Below, in pieces: positions 43,635 to 51,830 of a DNA stretch of 64,000 nt. Numbering within the stretch: position 1 is the stretch's first letter; each line of letters starts with the position of its first letter. A model generated the notes under the pieces. That model was not told where the DNA came from. It saw only the letters and a program-made list of their open reading frames with translations, and did no database searches. The DNA lies in NCBI GenBank assembly GCA_963840565.1, contig CAWIZH010000002.1, positions 62,001-126,000 on the forward strand, written 5' to 3'. The stretch comes from VRUE01 sp963840565 (lineage in GTDB: Bacteria; Actinomycetota; Thermoleophilia; Solirubrobacterales; 70-9). The translations under genes were made by a program, and so were the position numbers.

Positions 43635-44411
43635 ATGACAGGGCAAGCCCTCACCTACGAACACATCAGCGGTGACCGCCACCGCCACGGGGATGGCCTT
43701 AGCCATTCTCATCATCACCATGGCCCTCACACCCATGAGCCGGAGCCGGGTTCTCGGCGCCACGAACACGATCACCACCACGGCGGCCACGGCCATTCAC
43801 ACGGCCTGGTTGACGAGAGCATCAAACGCTCGCGGGAGGGACTGCGGGCGGTTGGCCTGTCTCTGGCCATTCTCGCGCTCGCGGCTGGCGCTCAGTTGGC
43901 CATCTTCATCGCCAGTGGCAGCGTCGCCCTGCTCGCAGACCTGATCCATAACGTCGGTGACGCCAGCACCGCAATTCCGCTCGGCGCTGCCTTCCTGCTG
44001 CGCTCGGCTCGGGCAGAGCGCTGGGCGGGGCTATTCGTGGTGGCGACGATCTTTGTTTCGGCCTGCGTTGCCGGTATCGAGGCGATCTCGCGGCTGATCC
44101 ATCCTCAGACCCCGACCCACCTTCTCGCTTTGGCCGCCGCTGGCCTCATCGGCTTCGGCGGGAACTGGATCGCTGCTCAGATTCGAACCCGGGCCGGCAA
44201 ACGCCTCGATAGCCCGGCTCTGATCGCCGACGGCAATCACGCTCGCGCCGATTCCTACGTCAGCCTTGCCGTGGTCGCCACCGCTCTCGTCGTCGCGGTC
44301 GGCCTGCCGATAGCTGACCCACTGATCGGCCTCGCGATCACGGCGGTGATCCTCAAGATCACCAGGGATTCCTGGCGGACGGTACGCCACTCCCACTCGC
44401 ATTCCCACTAG
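43635..44411 (+). CDS. Histidine-rich cation diffusion facilitator (zinc-type)
   Basis: 258 aa, ATG 43635. The N-terminus is a His-rich metal-binding tract (SHSHHHHGPHTHEPEPG, HEHDHHHGGHGHSHG). Six membrane helices follow with the transport-site pairs LLADLIHNVGD (HNxxD) and DGNHARADSY (HxxxD). The protein ends right after TM6 in HSHSHSH and lacks the usual cytosolic C-terminal domain, like the short CDFs. An efflux pump for Zn or a similar metal is likely. It lies in the inserted segment next to a chromate-transporter fragment, suggesting metal-resistance cargo. Confidence 0.85.
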   Translation: MTGQALTYEHISGDRHRHGDGLSHSHHHHGPHTHEPEPGSRRHEHDHHHGGHGHSHGLVDESIKRSREGLRAVGLSLAILALAAGAQLAIFIASGSVALLADLIHNVGDASTAIPLGAAFLLRSARAERWAGLFVVATIFVSACVAGIEAISRLIHPQTPTHLLALAAAGLIGFGGNWIAAQIRTRAGKRLDSPALIADGNHARADSYVSLAVVATALVVAVGLPIADPLIGLAITAVILKITRDSWRTVRHSHSHSH

Positions 44412-44427
44412 CCTCCGCCGCCCGATT

Positions 44428-44613
44428 ATGGCCACCGCCGACGCCAGCGCCGTGGAGCCGCCGACCCCTTCGCACTCGGCGCAGGATTCGCCCGGCTCGA
44501 TCTTCATTCGTTTTCTCAAGTTCGGCTGTCTCGCCTGGGGCGGGCCAGCCGCGCAGATCGCGATGATCAAGCACGAGTGCGTCGGCGTCGTCCTTCAGCA
44601 AACCCTGGTCTAG
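44428..44613 (+). pseudogene. Truncated chromate transporter (ChrA N-terminal fragment)
   Basis: An open frame of 61 codons. After a Ser/Pro leader it reads FIRFLKFGCLAWGGPAAQIA with MIKHECV, the highly conserved first helix and loop of CHR-family chromate transporters. The remaining helices are absent; unrelated sequence follows. It is 16 nt behind the CDF gene. A broken remnant of a metal-resistance operon, cut by the right-hand boundary of the inserted segment. Confidence 0.7.
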
Positions 44614-44629
44614 GTGGTGCCCAACGATT

Positions 44630-44660
44630 GTGCGCCATCTGGTGCGCCAGTCGTGCGCCA
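44630..44660 (+). repeat. Three short direct repeats GTGCGCCA
   Basis: GTGCGCCA at 44630, 44642 and 44653, spaced 12 and 11 nt, just inside the right-hand repeat of the duplication. Regular helical-turn spacing could mean integrase arm sites or the tail of a coding repeat. No integrase gene is present in the window. Confidence 0.4.
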
Positions 44661-44741
44661 GTGAGACCGGAAATAACCGGATTCAACCGGACAAAAAACC
44701 GCTTTAGCAAGCCAAAAACAGGTTCCGATGAGGGGCCTGGA

Positions 44742-45521
44742 TGATGTGGATCATCGTGTATACGACGGTTTACATACTCTGATTTCGCGGTAAAACTGAG
44801 GTATGCACAATCCGCTGAGGTCAGAGGCCGATGCGTTTCGGTGGGCGGTGATTATTGGCGGTGGGGCCGTGTCGGTGATTGTCCTGACTCTGCTGACCCG
44901 TCCGGTGATCGGCGTGGTTTGGGCCGCGGCGTTGATCGGGTTCGGCGTCGGGGTCGCCTATCGCGGTGCCCGCGGCTGGTTGCCTCGCAACGTTGCGCTT
45001 ACGCGGGGTGGCGACGGTCGGTACCGCCTGCTCGTGGTTGCCAACGAGACAGTTGGGGGTGAGGCGCTGCTGGATGAGATTCGCGATCGCTGCCGCGGTC
45101 GCGAGAGCGAGATCTTGCTGATCACCCCGGCTCTTGCTTCTTCAAGGGCGGCTCACTGGGCATCGGATGTCGACGAAGCGATGGAGCTTGCGCGTCAGCG
45201 GATGGAGTTGTCCCTGATCGCGATCGGGGAACTGGGTCTGAGGGTAAAGGGCGAAATTGGCGACTCCGATCCCAACATGGCGATCGAGGACGCGCTGCGG
45301 GTCTTCTCCGCCGACGAGATCGTGATCTCGACCCACCCGCCGGAGCGCTCGCGCTGGCTCGAGCACGGCGTAGTCGATCGTGCCCGCGAGCAGATCGATC
45401 TGCCGATCAGCCACGTCGTCGTCGACCTGGCAGCGGACCGCGCGGTTTCGTAACCGTTCGCTTGCAGATCCGCGCGTTTTAGCGCACCACGCGAAACGTT
45501 TTGTCTTCTAGCCTGTCAATA
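44742..45521 (+). repeat. Direct repeat, right copy (coxC 3' end plus full USP-like gene)
   Basis: 44742-44817 repeats the last 41 nt of coxC and the start of the following gene exactly. 44818-45069 is the segment missing from the left copy, and 45070-45521 matches 40809-41260. The coxC remnant here has no start and cannot be expressed. The copies flank about 3.5 kb of DNA. Confidence 0.9.
44803..45453 (+). CDS. Membrane-anchored USP-like protein (full-length copy)
   Basis: 216 aa, ATG 44803. Two N-terminal membrane helices (WAVIIGGGAVSVIVLTLL and VVWAAALIGFGVGVAYRG) precede a soluble USP-like domain: RYRLLVVANETVGGEALLDE, SEILLITPAL, AMELARQRMELSLIAIGELG, DEIVISTHPPERSRWLEHGV, PISHVVVDLAADRAVS. 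The C-terminal part resembles the oxidase-operon protein at 39272. The full-length form is probably the ancestral gene that normally follows coxC. Confidence 0.75.
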   Translation: MHNPLRSEADAFRWAVIIGGGAVSVIVLTLLTRPVIGVVWAAALIGFGVGVAYRGARGWLPRNVALTRGGDGRYRLLVVANETVGGEALLDEIRDRCRGRESEILLITPALASSRAAHWASDVDEAMELARQRMELSLIAIGELGLRVKGEIGDSDPNMAIEDALRVFSADEIVISTHPPERSRWLEHGVVDRAREQIDLPISHVVVDLAADRAVS

Positions 45522-45802
45522 TGGAGATGATGACTTCGGGCTGGACCGACGAGCGCATGGATGATCTGAAGGGTCAGGTGGATGAGCTTGGCCGGCGCAT
45601 GGAGGCCGGCTTTCGTGGGCTACGCGAAGACATGGATGCCGGCTTTCGGGAGCTACGCGAAGAGATGGCTACGCACCAGCGAGAAACAAACGCTCGCATC
45701 GATTCGCTTCAGCGCACGATGATCCAGTTTGGCGGTGTGATGGTTGCCGCACTCGTCGGCTTGATCGCGACGCAGCTCGGCTTGATCCTGACTCAGCTTT
45801 GA
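45521..45802 (+). CDS. Coiled-coil protein with C-terminal membrane anchor
   Basis: 93 aa, ATG 45521, with a second ATG 3 codons in. A heptad-like amphipathic region with internal repetition (RMEAGFRGLREDMDAGF, RELREEMATHQRE) is followed by a C-terminal transmembrane helix (FGGVMVAALVGLIATQLGLI). Small tail-anchored coiled-coil proteins of this shape are widespread in bacteria without known function. Its first base lies at the end of the duplicated segment. The 3' end overlaps convergent ctaA by 10 nt. Confidence 0.6.
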   Translation: MEMMTSGWTDERMDDLKGQVDELGRRMEAGFRGLREDMDAGFRELREEMATHQRETNARIDSLQRTMIQFGGVMVAALVGLIATQLGLILTQL

Positions 45803-46764
45803 GTCAGCGCTGGCGCCCGCGTCTCGGGACCGCTCTTCCGGTCAGCTGACGTCTCACGACCCTCCCGCGGCTCCAAGCGGCCCGCCGTGGCGACGGTCCA
45901 CAACACCGCCAGCCAGGTTGTGACGGCGAGGGCTACGTGGACCCAGACGATCTCCGCGGGGAGTTTCAATGCCCACTGGACGCCTCCTACGACGCCCTGT
46001 AGGGCGAGCAGGCCGATTACCGCGGTCAGTGGGCCTACGGCCCTGTTGTCGCCGCCTGGGCGGCGCAGGAGCAGCCAGACGGCGATCGTGGCGAGGCCGA
46101 AGACGGTGGCGATGACGGCGTGGCGCTGTACGACCCATTCGAGCGTCCCGCTGCCCTCGAAATCAAAGCGGTGGACGAGCTGGCCCGCGTGGGCTCCGGC
46201 GTGCGGCCCGGAGGCGGTGGCGACGGTGCCGGCGGCGATCGTCAGCTGGCCGAGCGGGACCAGGGCGCGGACCGCCCAGACGCCGAGCCGGTCACTGGAG
46301 CGCCGTCGCTCCCAGGGTTCGTAGCGCGCGCACCAGGCAAGCGCGAAGGAGGCGTCGAGCAGCAGCATCGAAAGGATGAAGTGGCTCATCACCAAGCCGG
46401 GGGCGAGGTGGTGCTTGACGACCTCGCCGCCGAGGATCGCCTGGCCGATCACCCCGAGTGGCAGCAGCGCTCCGAAGAGGGCCAGATGCCAGCGGAAGGG
46501 GCGGCGAAACCAGGCGAGGATGCTGGCGGCGATCACGGCGAAGCCGACGAAGCCGGTTAGGACCCGGTTGCCGAACTCGATCACCGCGTGGGTGTTGAGC
46601 GGCGGCACGGTCTGGCCGTAGCACTTGGGCCAGTCGGGGCAGCCGAGGCCGGAGCCGGTCAGGCGCACGCCGGCGCCGGTGAGCACGATCAGCGAAAGCG
46701 CCGCGAGCGCGACCAGGGCGACGGTGGCGTAGAGCTGTGGTGAGATGCGGAGGCGGTCGCGCAT
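45793..46764 (-). CDS. ctaA: Haem A synthase
   Basis: 323 aa, eight membrane helices. The N-terminal half has LTGAGVRLTGSGLGCPDWPK with the conserved Cys pair (GCPDWPKC), the extracytoplasmic Glu/His region NTHAVIEFGNRVLTGF, and MSHFILSMLLLDA. The C-terminal half repeats the pattern with VVQRHAVIATVFGLATI and VWVHVALAVTTWLAVLW. It oxidises the methyl group of haem O to make haem A, needed by the coxA enzyme at 37.4 kb. Intact. Confidence 0.92.
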   Translation of the reverse strand: MRDRLRISPQLYATVALVALAALSLIVLTGAGVRLTGSGLGCPDWPKCYGQTVPPLNTHAVIEFGNRVLTGFVGFAVIAASILAWFRRPFRWHLALFGALLPLGVIGQAILGGEVVKHHLAPGLVMSHFILSMLLLDASFALAWCARYEPWERRRSSDRLGVWAVRALVPLGQLTIAAGTVATASGPHAGAHAGQLVHRFDFEGSGTLEWVVQRHAVIATVFGLATIAVWLLLRRPGGDNRAVGPLTAVIGLLALQGVVGGVQWALKLPAEIVWVHVALAVTTWLAVLWTVATAGRLEPREGRETSADRKSGPETRAPALTQS

Positions 46765-46816
46765 TGGATTGCCTCAGGATGATGCCAGCGGCGCTGAAGC
46801 GGCCGCTGGAGCCCGC

Positions 46817-47516
46817 TCAGCCGCCTTTGGAGCCGCTGCCCTTGGCGGTCGAGGAGATCAGGTATTCGACCAGCTGTTCGATTTCCTGCGGTTTGATCAG
46901 CGTTTTGAAGTTGGCAGGCATCACGTTGGCCGGGTAGCCCTTGGCGATGTGGGCGTTGGGGTCGACGATCGATTCTTCGACCATCGCGGGGGTTTGGCCC
47001 GGGCAGGACTTCGTCGAGATCCGGGCCGGTCACGCCACCCGATTTGGCGGCGGCCAGCGTGTGGCAACCGCCGCAGCCGTTGTTGGCAAAGACCTGAGCG
47101 CCGGGGCCGCCGGGAACTTTGGGCGGCGCCGCGCCGGGGACGCCGGCGTAGAGGCCGACGTAGGCGGCGACGTCCTCGAGGTCCTGGCCGGTGACCACGT
47201 CGGCGGGCATCGAGACCGCCGTGTCGTCGTTGCTCGGCCGCGGGAACTCGACCTGAGCCTTGACCACGCCTTCGACCGTGTCGCCGCCCTCGCCCGCTTC
47301 GCGCGCCGCGGCGAAGGCATCGTCGAGATTGGGGCCGATCTGCGCCGTCGTCCCCGCCTCCGCCATCGTGTGGCAGACGCCGCATTTCTGAATGAAGAGG
47401 ACGCGTCCGCGAGCGGTATCGGCGCTGCTGGTGCCGCAGCCGGACGCCGGCAGCGCAATGGCGGCCAGGGCGGCTAGGACGAGCAGCGGGCGGATTGGAT
47501 TCGGCAGCTTGGACAT
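46817..47516 (-). CDS. Two-haem cytochrome c lipoprotein (frameshifted)
   Basis: About 232 aa, ATG 47516. A signal peptide ends in LPASGCGTSS, a lipobox-like Cys. Two CxxCH haem sites: VLFIQKCGVCHTMAEAG and VFANNGCGGCHTLAAAK. Candidate Met ligands lie in SMPADVVTGQDLEDVAAYVG and, after the shift, VMPANFKTLIKPQEIEQLVE. The frame breaks near 47005 with one extra base. The end is STAKGSGSKGG, TGA 46819-46817. A membrane-attached electron carrier, possibly the donor to subunit II. It shares the minus strand with ctaA directly downstream. Confidence 0.85.
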
Positions 47517-47529
47517 CGGCGCGGAGCGC

Positions 47530-47550
47530 GCCGGAGTCTATATGTCCGGC
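47530..47550 (-). promoter_or_regulatory. Promoter and short hairpin upstream of the cytochrome c gene
   Basis: On the minus strand GCCGGACATATAGACTCCGGC contains a TATAGA -10-like hexamer inside a 6-bp inverted repeat, 14 nt before the ATG. Transcription would start close to the ATG, so the mRNA may be nearly leaderless. Confidence 0.4.
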
Positions 47551-47638
47551 CCCCGCGAAAGCTGCTTGTCCAGGCAGGAGGTCGGGTAGGCTTGAGGCGA
47601 TTCACACGAACTCTCGAACCCCGGAAGGGAGGCGGCAG

Positions 47639-48038
47639 ATGCTGGTACGGGAAGGGATGTCGGAGGTGGTCCTAACCGTTGGGCCCACGCACACACTGCG
47701 CGAGGCGGCGACGATGATGACCGAGAAGGGAACCGGCGCGGCGCTGGTCAGCGATGACGAGACGCCGGTGCCCGGCATCGTCACCGAGCGCGACATCCTG
47801 CTCTCCTGGGAAGCGGCGAGGACCCGGATGCCGAGCGTGTTGCCGACCACATGAGCGACAGCGTGATCGTCGCATCCCCCGACTGGAGCCTCGAGCACGC
47901 CGCATCTGAGATGTCGCGCCGCGGCATTCGCCACCTTGTCGTCTACGACGGCCCGGACTGGCTGGGGTGCTCTCGATGCGCGACATCGTCCGGGTCTGGA
48001 CGAGCGAGGGCGCTACGTCCGGGATGACCCCGGACTGA
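47639..48038 (+). CDS. CBS-domain pair protein (two frameshifts)
   Basis: About 132 aa, ATG 47639 after GGGAGG. First CBS motif: LREAATMMTEKGTGAALVSD with PGIVTERDIL. After a break near 47824 the second continues SDSVIVASPDWSLEHAASEM with RGIRHLVVYDG; after another break near 47968 (in a run of Gs) it ends VLSMRDIVRVW and TSEGATSGMTPD. A stand-alone nucleotide-sensing CBS pair, between respiratory genes. The partner is unknown. Confidence 0.75.
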
Positions 48039-48054
48039 GGGCTGACTTAATCCG

Positions 48055-48345
48055 CTAGGAGCGCGGCGCGGAGATCTGTTCGACCGGGAGGACGGCGCCG
48101 CGTGCGTGCTGCTTGCGGGGCAGGCTGTAGTAGCTGCGGATCGCCTCGCGGACCATGCTGCGGAAGGCGAAGAGGGCGATTATGCCGCCGATGATCGAGT
48201 AGATCCAGCCGCGCACCATGAAGCCCTCGGCGAAGATTCCGCAGACGGTTAGGGCCAGGGCGAAGGCGAAGATGGCCGGCGCCCAGGAGGAGCGGGGCTG
48301 GTAGACGAGCTCGCCGGGCTCGGGGATGTGGCGGTGCTCGCTCAT
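48055..48345 (-). CDS. ctaF: Cytochrome c oxidase subunit IV, actinobacterial type
   Basis: 96 aa, two adjacent hydrophobic helices (WAPAIFAFALALTVCGIFAE and YSIIGGIIALFAFRSMV) after HIPEPGELVYQPRSS, then a basic amphipathic tail. Size, topology and location match the short CtaF subunit of actinobacterial oxidases. The start overlaps the stop of a tiny membrane peptide gene (ATGA). It is the last gene of an operon that begins with the divergent oxidase I/II pair. Confidence 0.75.
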   Translation of the reverse strand: MSEHRHIPEPGELVYQPRSSWAPAIFAFALALTVCGIFAEGFMVRGWIYSIIGGIIALFAFRSMVREAIRSYYSLPRKQHARGAVLPVEQISAPRS

Positions 48346-48428
48346 GAGGCGATGTAGAGCATCGCGGCGACGAAGCAGAGGGCGAAGACCGCGGCGGCGA
48401 TGCCACCGGCCAGGAGGCCGGCGCCCAT
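48342..48428 (-). CDS. 28-residue single-helix membrane peptide between ctaB and ctaF
   Basis: ATG 48428 to TGA 48344-48342, reading MGAGLLAGGIAAAVFALCFV then AAMLYIAS, one clean transmembrane helix. A GTG at 48455 would extend it by nine residues (DRETARAN). The stop overlaps the ctaF start codon (ATGA), arguing for translational coupling. Tiny single-helix subunits are known in bacterial terminal oxidases (for example CydX and CcoQ-like proteins), so an accessory oxidase subunit is plausible but unproven. Confidence 0.6.
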   Translation of the reverse strand: MGAGLLAGGIAAAVFALCFVAAMLYIAS

Positions 48429-48468
48429 GTTTGCTCTTGCGGTCTCGCGATCCACGGCTGGATTTCTA

Positions 48469-49365
48469 CTAGAACAGCCGGTCGAGCGGCATTGCCAGGA
48501 AGAGCAATGCGAGGTAGGCGAGCGAGTAGAGGTAGGTGCGCAGTGCCCAGCGGCGGTCGGCGCTGCGCAGCAGCCGCACCGCGCAGTAGATGAAGCCGGC
48601 GCCGAGGGTCATCGAGGCGATCAGGTACTCGACCCCGAAGCCGCCGGCGCAGAAGGGCAGCTGGGTGACCGCGTAGAGCAGCACGGTGTAGAGCAGGATC
48701 TGGCGCCGGGTCTCGGCCTCGCCGCGGACGACCGGCAGCATCGGAATGTTGGCCTTGGCGTAGTCGTCCTTCATCAGCAGCGAGAGCGCCCAGAAGTGCG
48801 GCGGGGTCCAGAAGAAGACGATCGCGAAGAGGTAGAAGGCGGTGCCGCTGAGGCCGCCCGTGACCGCGGCCCAGGCGACCAGCGGCGGCACCGCGCCGGC
48901 GGCACCGCCGATGACGATGTTCTGCGGCGTCGTGCGCTTGAGCCAGAGCGTGTAGACGAAGACGTAGCCGAAGAGGCCGGAGATCGAGAGCGCCGCCGCC
49001 AGCGGGTTGACGGTGAGCGCGAGCAGGGTGAAGGAGGCGCAGCCGAGCAGCGCCCCGAAGGCGATCGCGGCTTGGGGGGAGATCCGGCCACTGGCGACCG
49101 GGCGGTCGGCGGTGCGGCTCATGATCCGGTCGATGTCGCGGTCGACGGCGTGGTTGATCGCGCCCGCGCCCCCGGCCGAGAGGGCGCCGCCGAGGCAGGT
49201 GAGGAAGACGAGGCCGATCGAGGGGTCGCCGGCGACGTACATCGTCGTCACCGTCGTCAGCAGCAGCAACGACTGCACCGTCGGCTTGGTCAGGGTGATG
49301 TAGTCCCGCAGTACCGTCAGCGCAACTGGGCGTTGCGCGACGACAGCGGTTTCGGCGCCGCTCAC
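48469..49365 (-). CDS. ctaB: Protohaem IX farnesyltransferase (haem O synthase)
   Basis: 298 aa, UbiA-family prenyltransferase with about nine helices. The Mg-pyrophosphate motif is NHAVDRDIDRIMSRTADRP (NxxxDxxxD), and the second loop motif LMKDDYAKANIPMLPVVRGE is present. It converts haem B to haem O, the substrate of CtaA. It sits 6 nt behind the ligand-less oxidase subunit I gene in the same operon. Intact. Confidence 0.94.
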   Translation of the reverse strand: MSGAETAVVAQRPVALTVLRDYITLTKPTVQSLLLLTTVTTMYVAGDPSIGLVFLTCLGGALSAGGAGAINHAVDRDIDRIMSRTADRPVASGRISPQAAIAFGALLGCASFTLLALTVNPLAAALSISGLFGYVFVYTLWLKRTTPQNIVIGGAAGAVPPLVAWAAVTGGLSGTAFYLFAIVFFWTPPHFWALSLLMKDDYAKANIPMLPVVRGEAETRRQILLYTVLLYAVTQLPFCAGGFGVEYLIASMTLGAGFIYCAVRLLRSADRRWALRTYLYSLAYLALLFLAMPLDRLF

Positions 49366-49370
49366 AGCGG

Positions 49371-51051
49371 TCAGGCTACCGGCTGAGTCTCGCGTGCAGC
49401 CTGTTCGGCACGACGGGTGCGGTTGGCGATCGCGATGCGGATGTCGCGCATCGGCCGGTCGCTGCGCACGTCAGGCAGGACGTCGAAGTTGTGCGGCTCC
49501 GGCGGTGAGAGGGCGAACCACTCGAGCGAGTCGCCGCCCCACTGGTCATGGCCGGCCCGCGCTCCGCCGTTGCGGCTGAGCATGCCGTTGGCGAGGGTCA
49601 GCAGGATGCCGATCGCCAGCACGAAGGCGCCGATCGTGGCGATCAGGTTTTCCGCGTTGACCCCGCTGCCGTCGAAGAACTTGTAGGCGTCGGCGACCTG
49701 GCCGTGGTCGCCGCCGGCGATGAAGAGCGGCACGAAGGTGAGCAGGATGCCGGCCACCATCGTCCAGAAGGAGAAGCGGGCCAGGGTCTCGCCCATCGTC
49801 CGCCCGGTCATCTTCGGGAACCAGTAGTGCAGCGCGGCGAAGCCACCGAAGACGCTGCCGCCGACTAGCGCGAAGTGGGTTGCAGCGGTGGAGTCGGTGG
49901 TGTTGTGCAGGCGCCAGGCGACGGCGACCATCGAGTGCGAGATCTCGGCGCCGAGGCCGATCGAGATCATCGAGATCGCGCCGAGCGCGAAGAGCAGCGG
50001 CGCGCGCATCTGCAGGGCGCCGCCGATCATCGTCGCGATCAGGTTGAAGACGATCAGGCCGAAGGGGACGATCAGCGCCAGCGACATGATCATCGCGAAG
50101 TACATCCAGCCGATCCCGATCGGCGAGGTCATCATGTTCTGCATCCAGGCGAGGGTGCCGATCACTGCGATCGCCACGCAGCGAGCCGGTTACGGCGCCG
50201 CGGTTGAAGAGCGGCTTGCGGGCGAAGACCGGGACGATCTCGGCGATCGCGCCGAGCGCGGTGATCAGGATCAGCATGTAGGTGCCGGTGTAGAAGATCC
50301 AGCTCATGTGCTCCCAGAGCAGCGGCGCGCCGCCGGAGCCGTCGGCGAAGAAGATGCCGTCGAAGTTGCGGTCGATCAGCAGCATCGTGATCGCCGCCAG
50401 CATCACCGGGCCGATCACCAGCAGCAGCCAGGAGCCGATCGCCGCTGACCAGGCGAAGACCGGCAGGCGCCGCCAGGCCATCCCCGGGGCGCGCATCTTG
50501 CGCAGCGTCGCGACCAGGTTGATCGCGATCAGGACGAAGCCGAGCGTTGCCAGCCCGTTCGCCGCCGCCCAGGCGTCAACGCCGTTGTTGGGCAGGAAGG
50601 CGAGCTCGGAGAGCGGCGCCAGCGGGTTGACGCCGGCCTCCGACGGGGTGAAGAGGAAGCCCGCGTAGAGCACCGTGGCGCCGGCGATGTAGAGCCAGAG
50701 CCCGAGCTGGCCAAGGCGCGGCAGCGCTGTGCCCCTGGCGCCGATCTGCAGCGGTGCCAGGTAGTAGAAGAAGCCGAGCGCGAGCGGGATCGCGAAGAAG
50801 AAGATCGCCGTCGCCCCGTAGAGCGAGAGCATGCGGTTGAAGGTGACCGGGGTGAGCAGCGAGTTCTCGGGGATCGCGAGCTGCAGCCGCATCAGCAGGA
50901 ACTCGACCAGGGCGATGAAGAGGAAGCCGAGCGCGGCGACGATCATCACCCGGCCGACGTCCTTGTGGTCGGCGCTGGTGGTGAGCTCGATCCAGCGCGG
51001 GCGGCGGCGGCGGGGGAAGCCGTCGGCGACGATCTCGGGACGAGCGCTCAC
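49371..51051 (-). CDS. Divergent haem-copper oxidase subunit I lacking nearly all metal ligands (frameshifted)
   Basis: About 559 aa, GTG 51051. The fold is unmistakable: LTTSADHKDVGRVMIVAALG, YYLAPLQIGARGTALPRLGQ, RAPGMAWRRLPVFAWS, EIVPVFARKPLFNRG, FGGFAALHYWFPKMTGR. But the helix II His is Tyr (LSLYGATAIFFF, codon 50818-50820). GHPEVY of the CuB site is replaced by FYTGTYM (50275-50301), removing His and Tyr. The HH pair is QN in WMQNMM (50130-50147). In helix X only one His remains (AATHFAL, 49875-49877) of the usual HxH. No O2-reducing centre can form. One extra base near 50180 splits the frame. It is followed by ctaB and preceded by an equally ligand-poor subunit II. Role unknown: assembly, haem handling or a structural partner are possible. 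Confidence 0.85.
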
Positions 51052-51744
51052 GGTACTTCTCCCTTTTCGATCAGGCCCACGACGCGGTCCTGGGCAGCCT
51101 GGATGCCGGCCTTCTGGGCGGCGATGAAGTCTTCGTATTCCTGCGGAGAGACCACGTCGACCTCGGTCCGCATCGCCGCGTAGGCCTGGCCGGAGAAGGT
51201 CGCCGACTGACCGTCGTAGACGCCTTCTTCGTCGGCGCGGAAGACGACGTGGTTGGTCTTGCCGGGAACCGCGTCGCGCTTGCCGGCGAGCTGCGGCACG
51301 TCCCAGGTGTGGATCACGTCGGTCGAGACGAGATCCAGTTCGACCGTGGTGTCGACCGGGACGACCAGCTTGTAATAGGAGAAGGCTTCGTTGGGGTAGT
51401 CGTAGCGCCACAGCCACTGCTGGCCGGTCGCTTCGATCCGCAGCGGCACCGAGCGGGCCGAGGCGAGGCCGGCCGGGCCGGTGGTCGGGATCTCGCGCGC
51501 CTTGTCGGTGTAGATCAGGCTGAGGACGAGGATCGCCGCGGCGAAGACCGTGAGCAGGGCGCCGACCCGGAACTGGGTGCGGCGGCCGCCGCGAATCTGG
51601 CGTGGCTCGGCCCCGCGCTCGCTGCGATAACGGCGCACTGCGTAGATCAGCGCGCCGTTGATCGCGACGATGACGATCGCGCGGCGACGAAGCCAATCCA
51701 CAGCAGAGTGTCGATCTGGTCGGTGCCAGGAGAGTGGGGCGCCA
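51048..51744 (-). CDS. Divergent oxidase subunit II lacking the CuA site (frameshifted)
   Basis: About 231 aa. TTG 51744 gives APHSPGTDQIDTLLWIGFVA, a typical subunit II start, then a frame break near 51685 and VAINGALIYAVRRYRSERG, a second helix (VGALLTVFAAAILVLSLIY) and a cupredoxin domain (WLWRYDYPNEAFSYYKLVVP). The CuA loop reads GVYDGQSATFSGQAYAAM: both Cys are Ser (51204-51206 and 51192-51194), the Glu is Thr, and the His is Tyr (51180-51182). His in DVIHTWDVP and the final Met survive. It cannot bind binuclear CuA. The stop overlaps the subunit I GTG. Confidence 0.85.
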
Positions 51745-51830
51745 AAGCGCGGCCATTCTAATCACGGAGATGACGGAGGCGGCGCGCCGCCGTGCCCGTC
51801 CCCGGTCGCGGTCCTATACTCGCCGACCTG

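Noticed and set aside
43321..43675. Short open frames on both strands between the regulator and the CDF gene
   Set aside because: No start context, no codon bias and no conserved character; the region looks like a promoter-rich spacer with one hairpin.
44630..44660. CRISPR-like repeats
   Set aside because: Repeats of 8 nt with 3-4 nt between them are far too short for a CRISPR array and no cas genes are present.
44640..44741. Possible tRNA or attachment site (GGATTCAACCGG resembles a T-arm)
   Set aside because: No acceptor or anticodon arms can be paired around it, and no integrase is present in the window.
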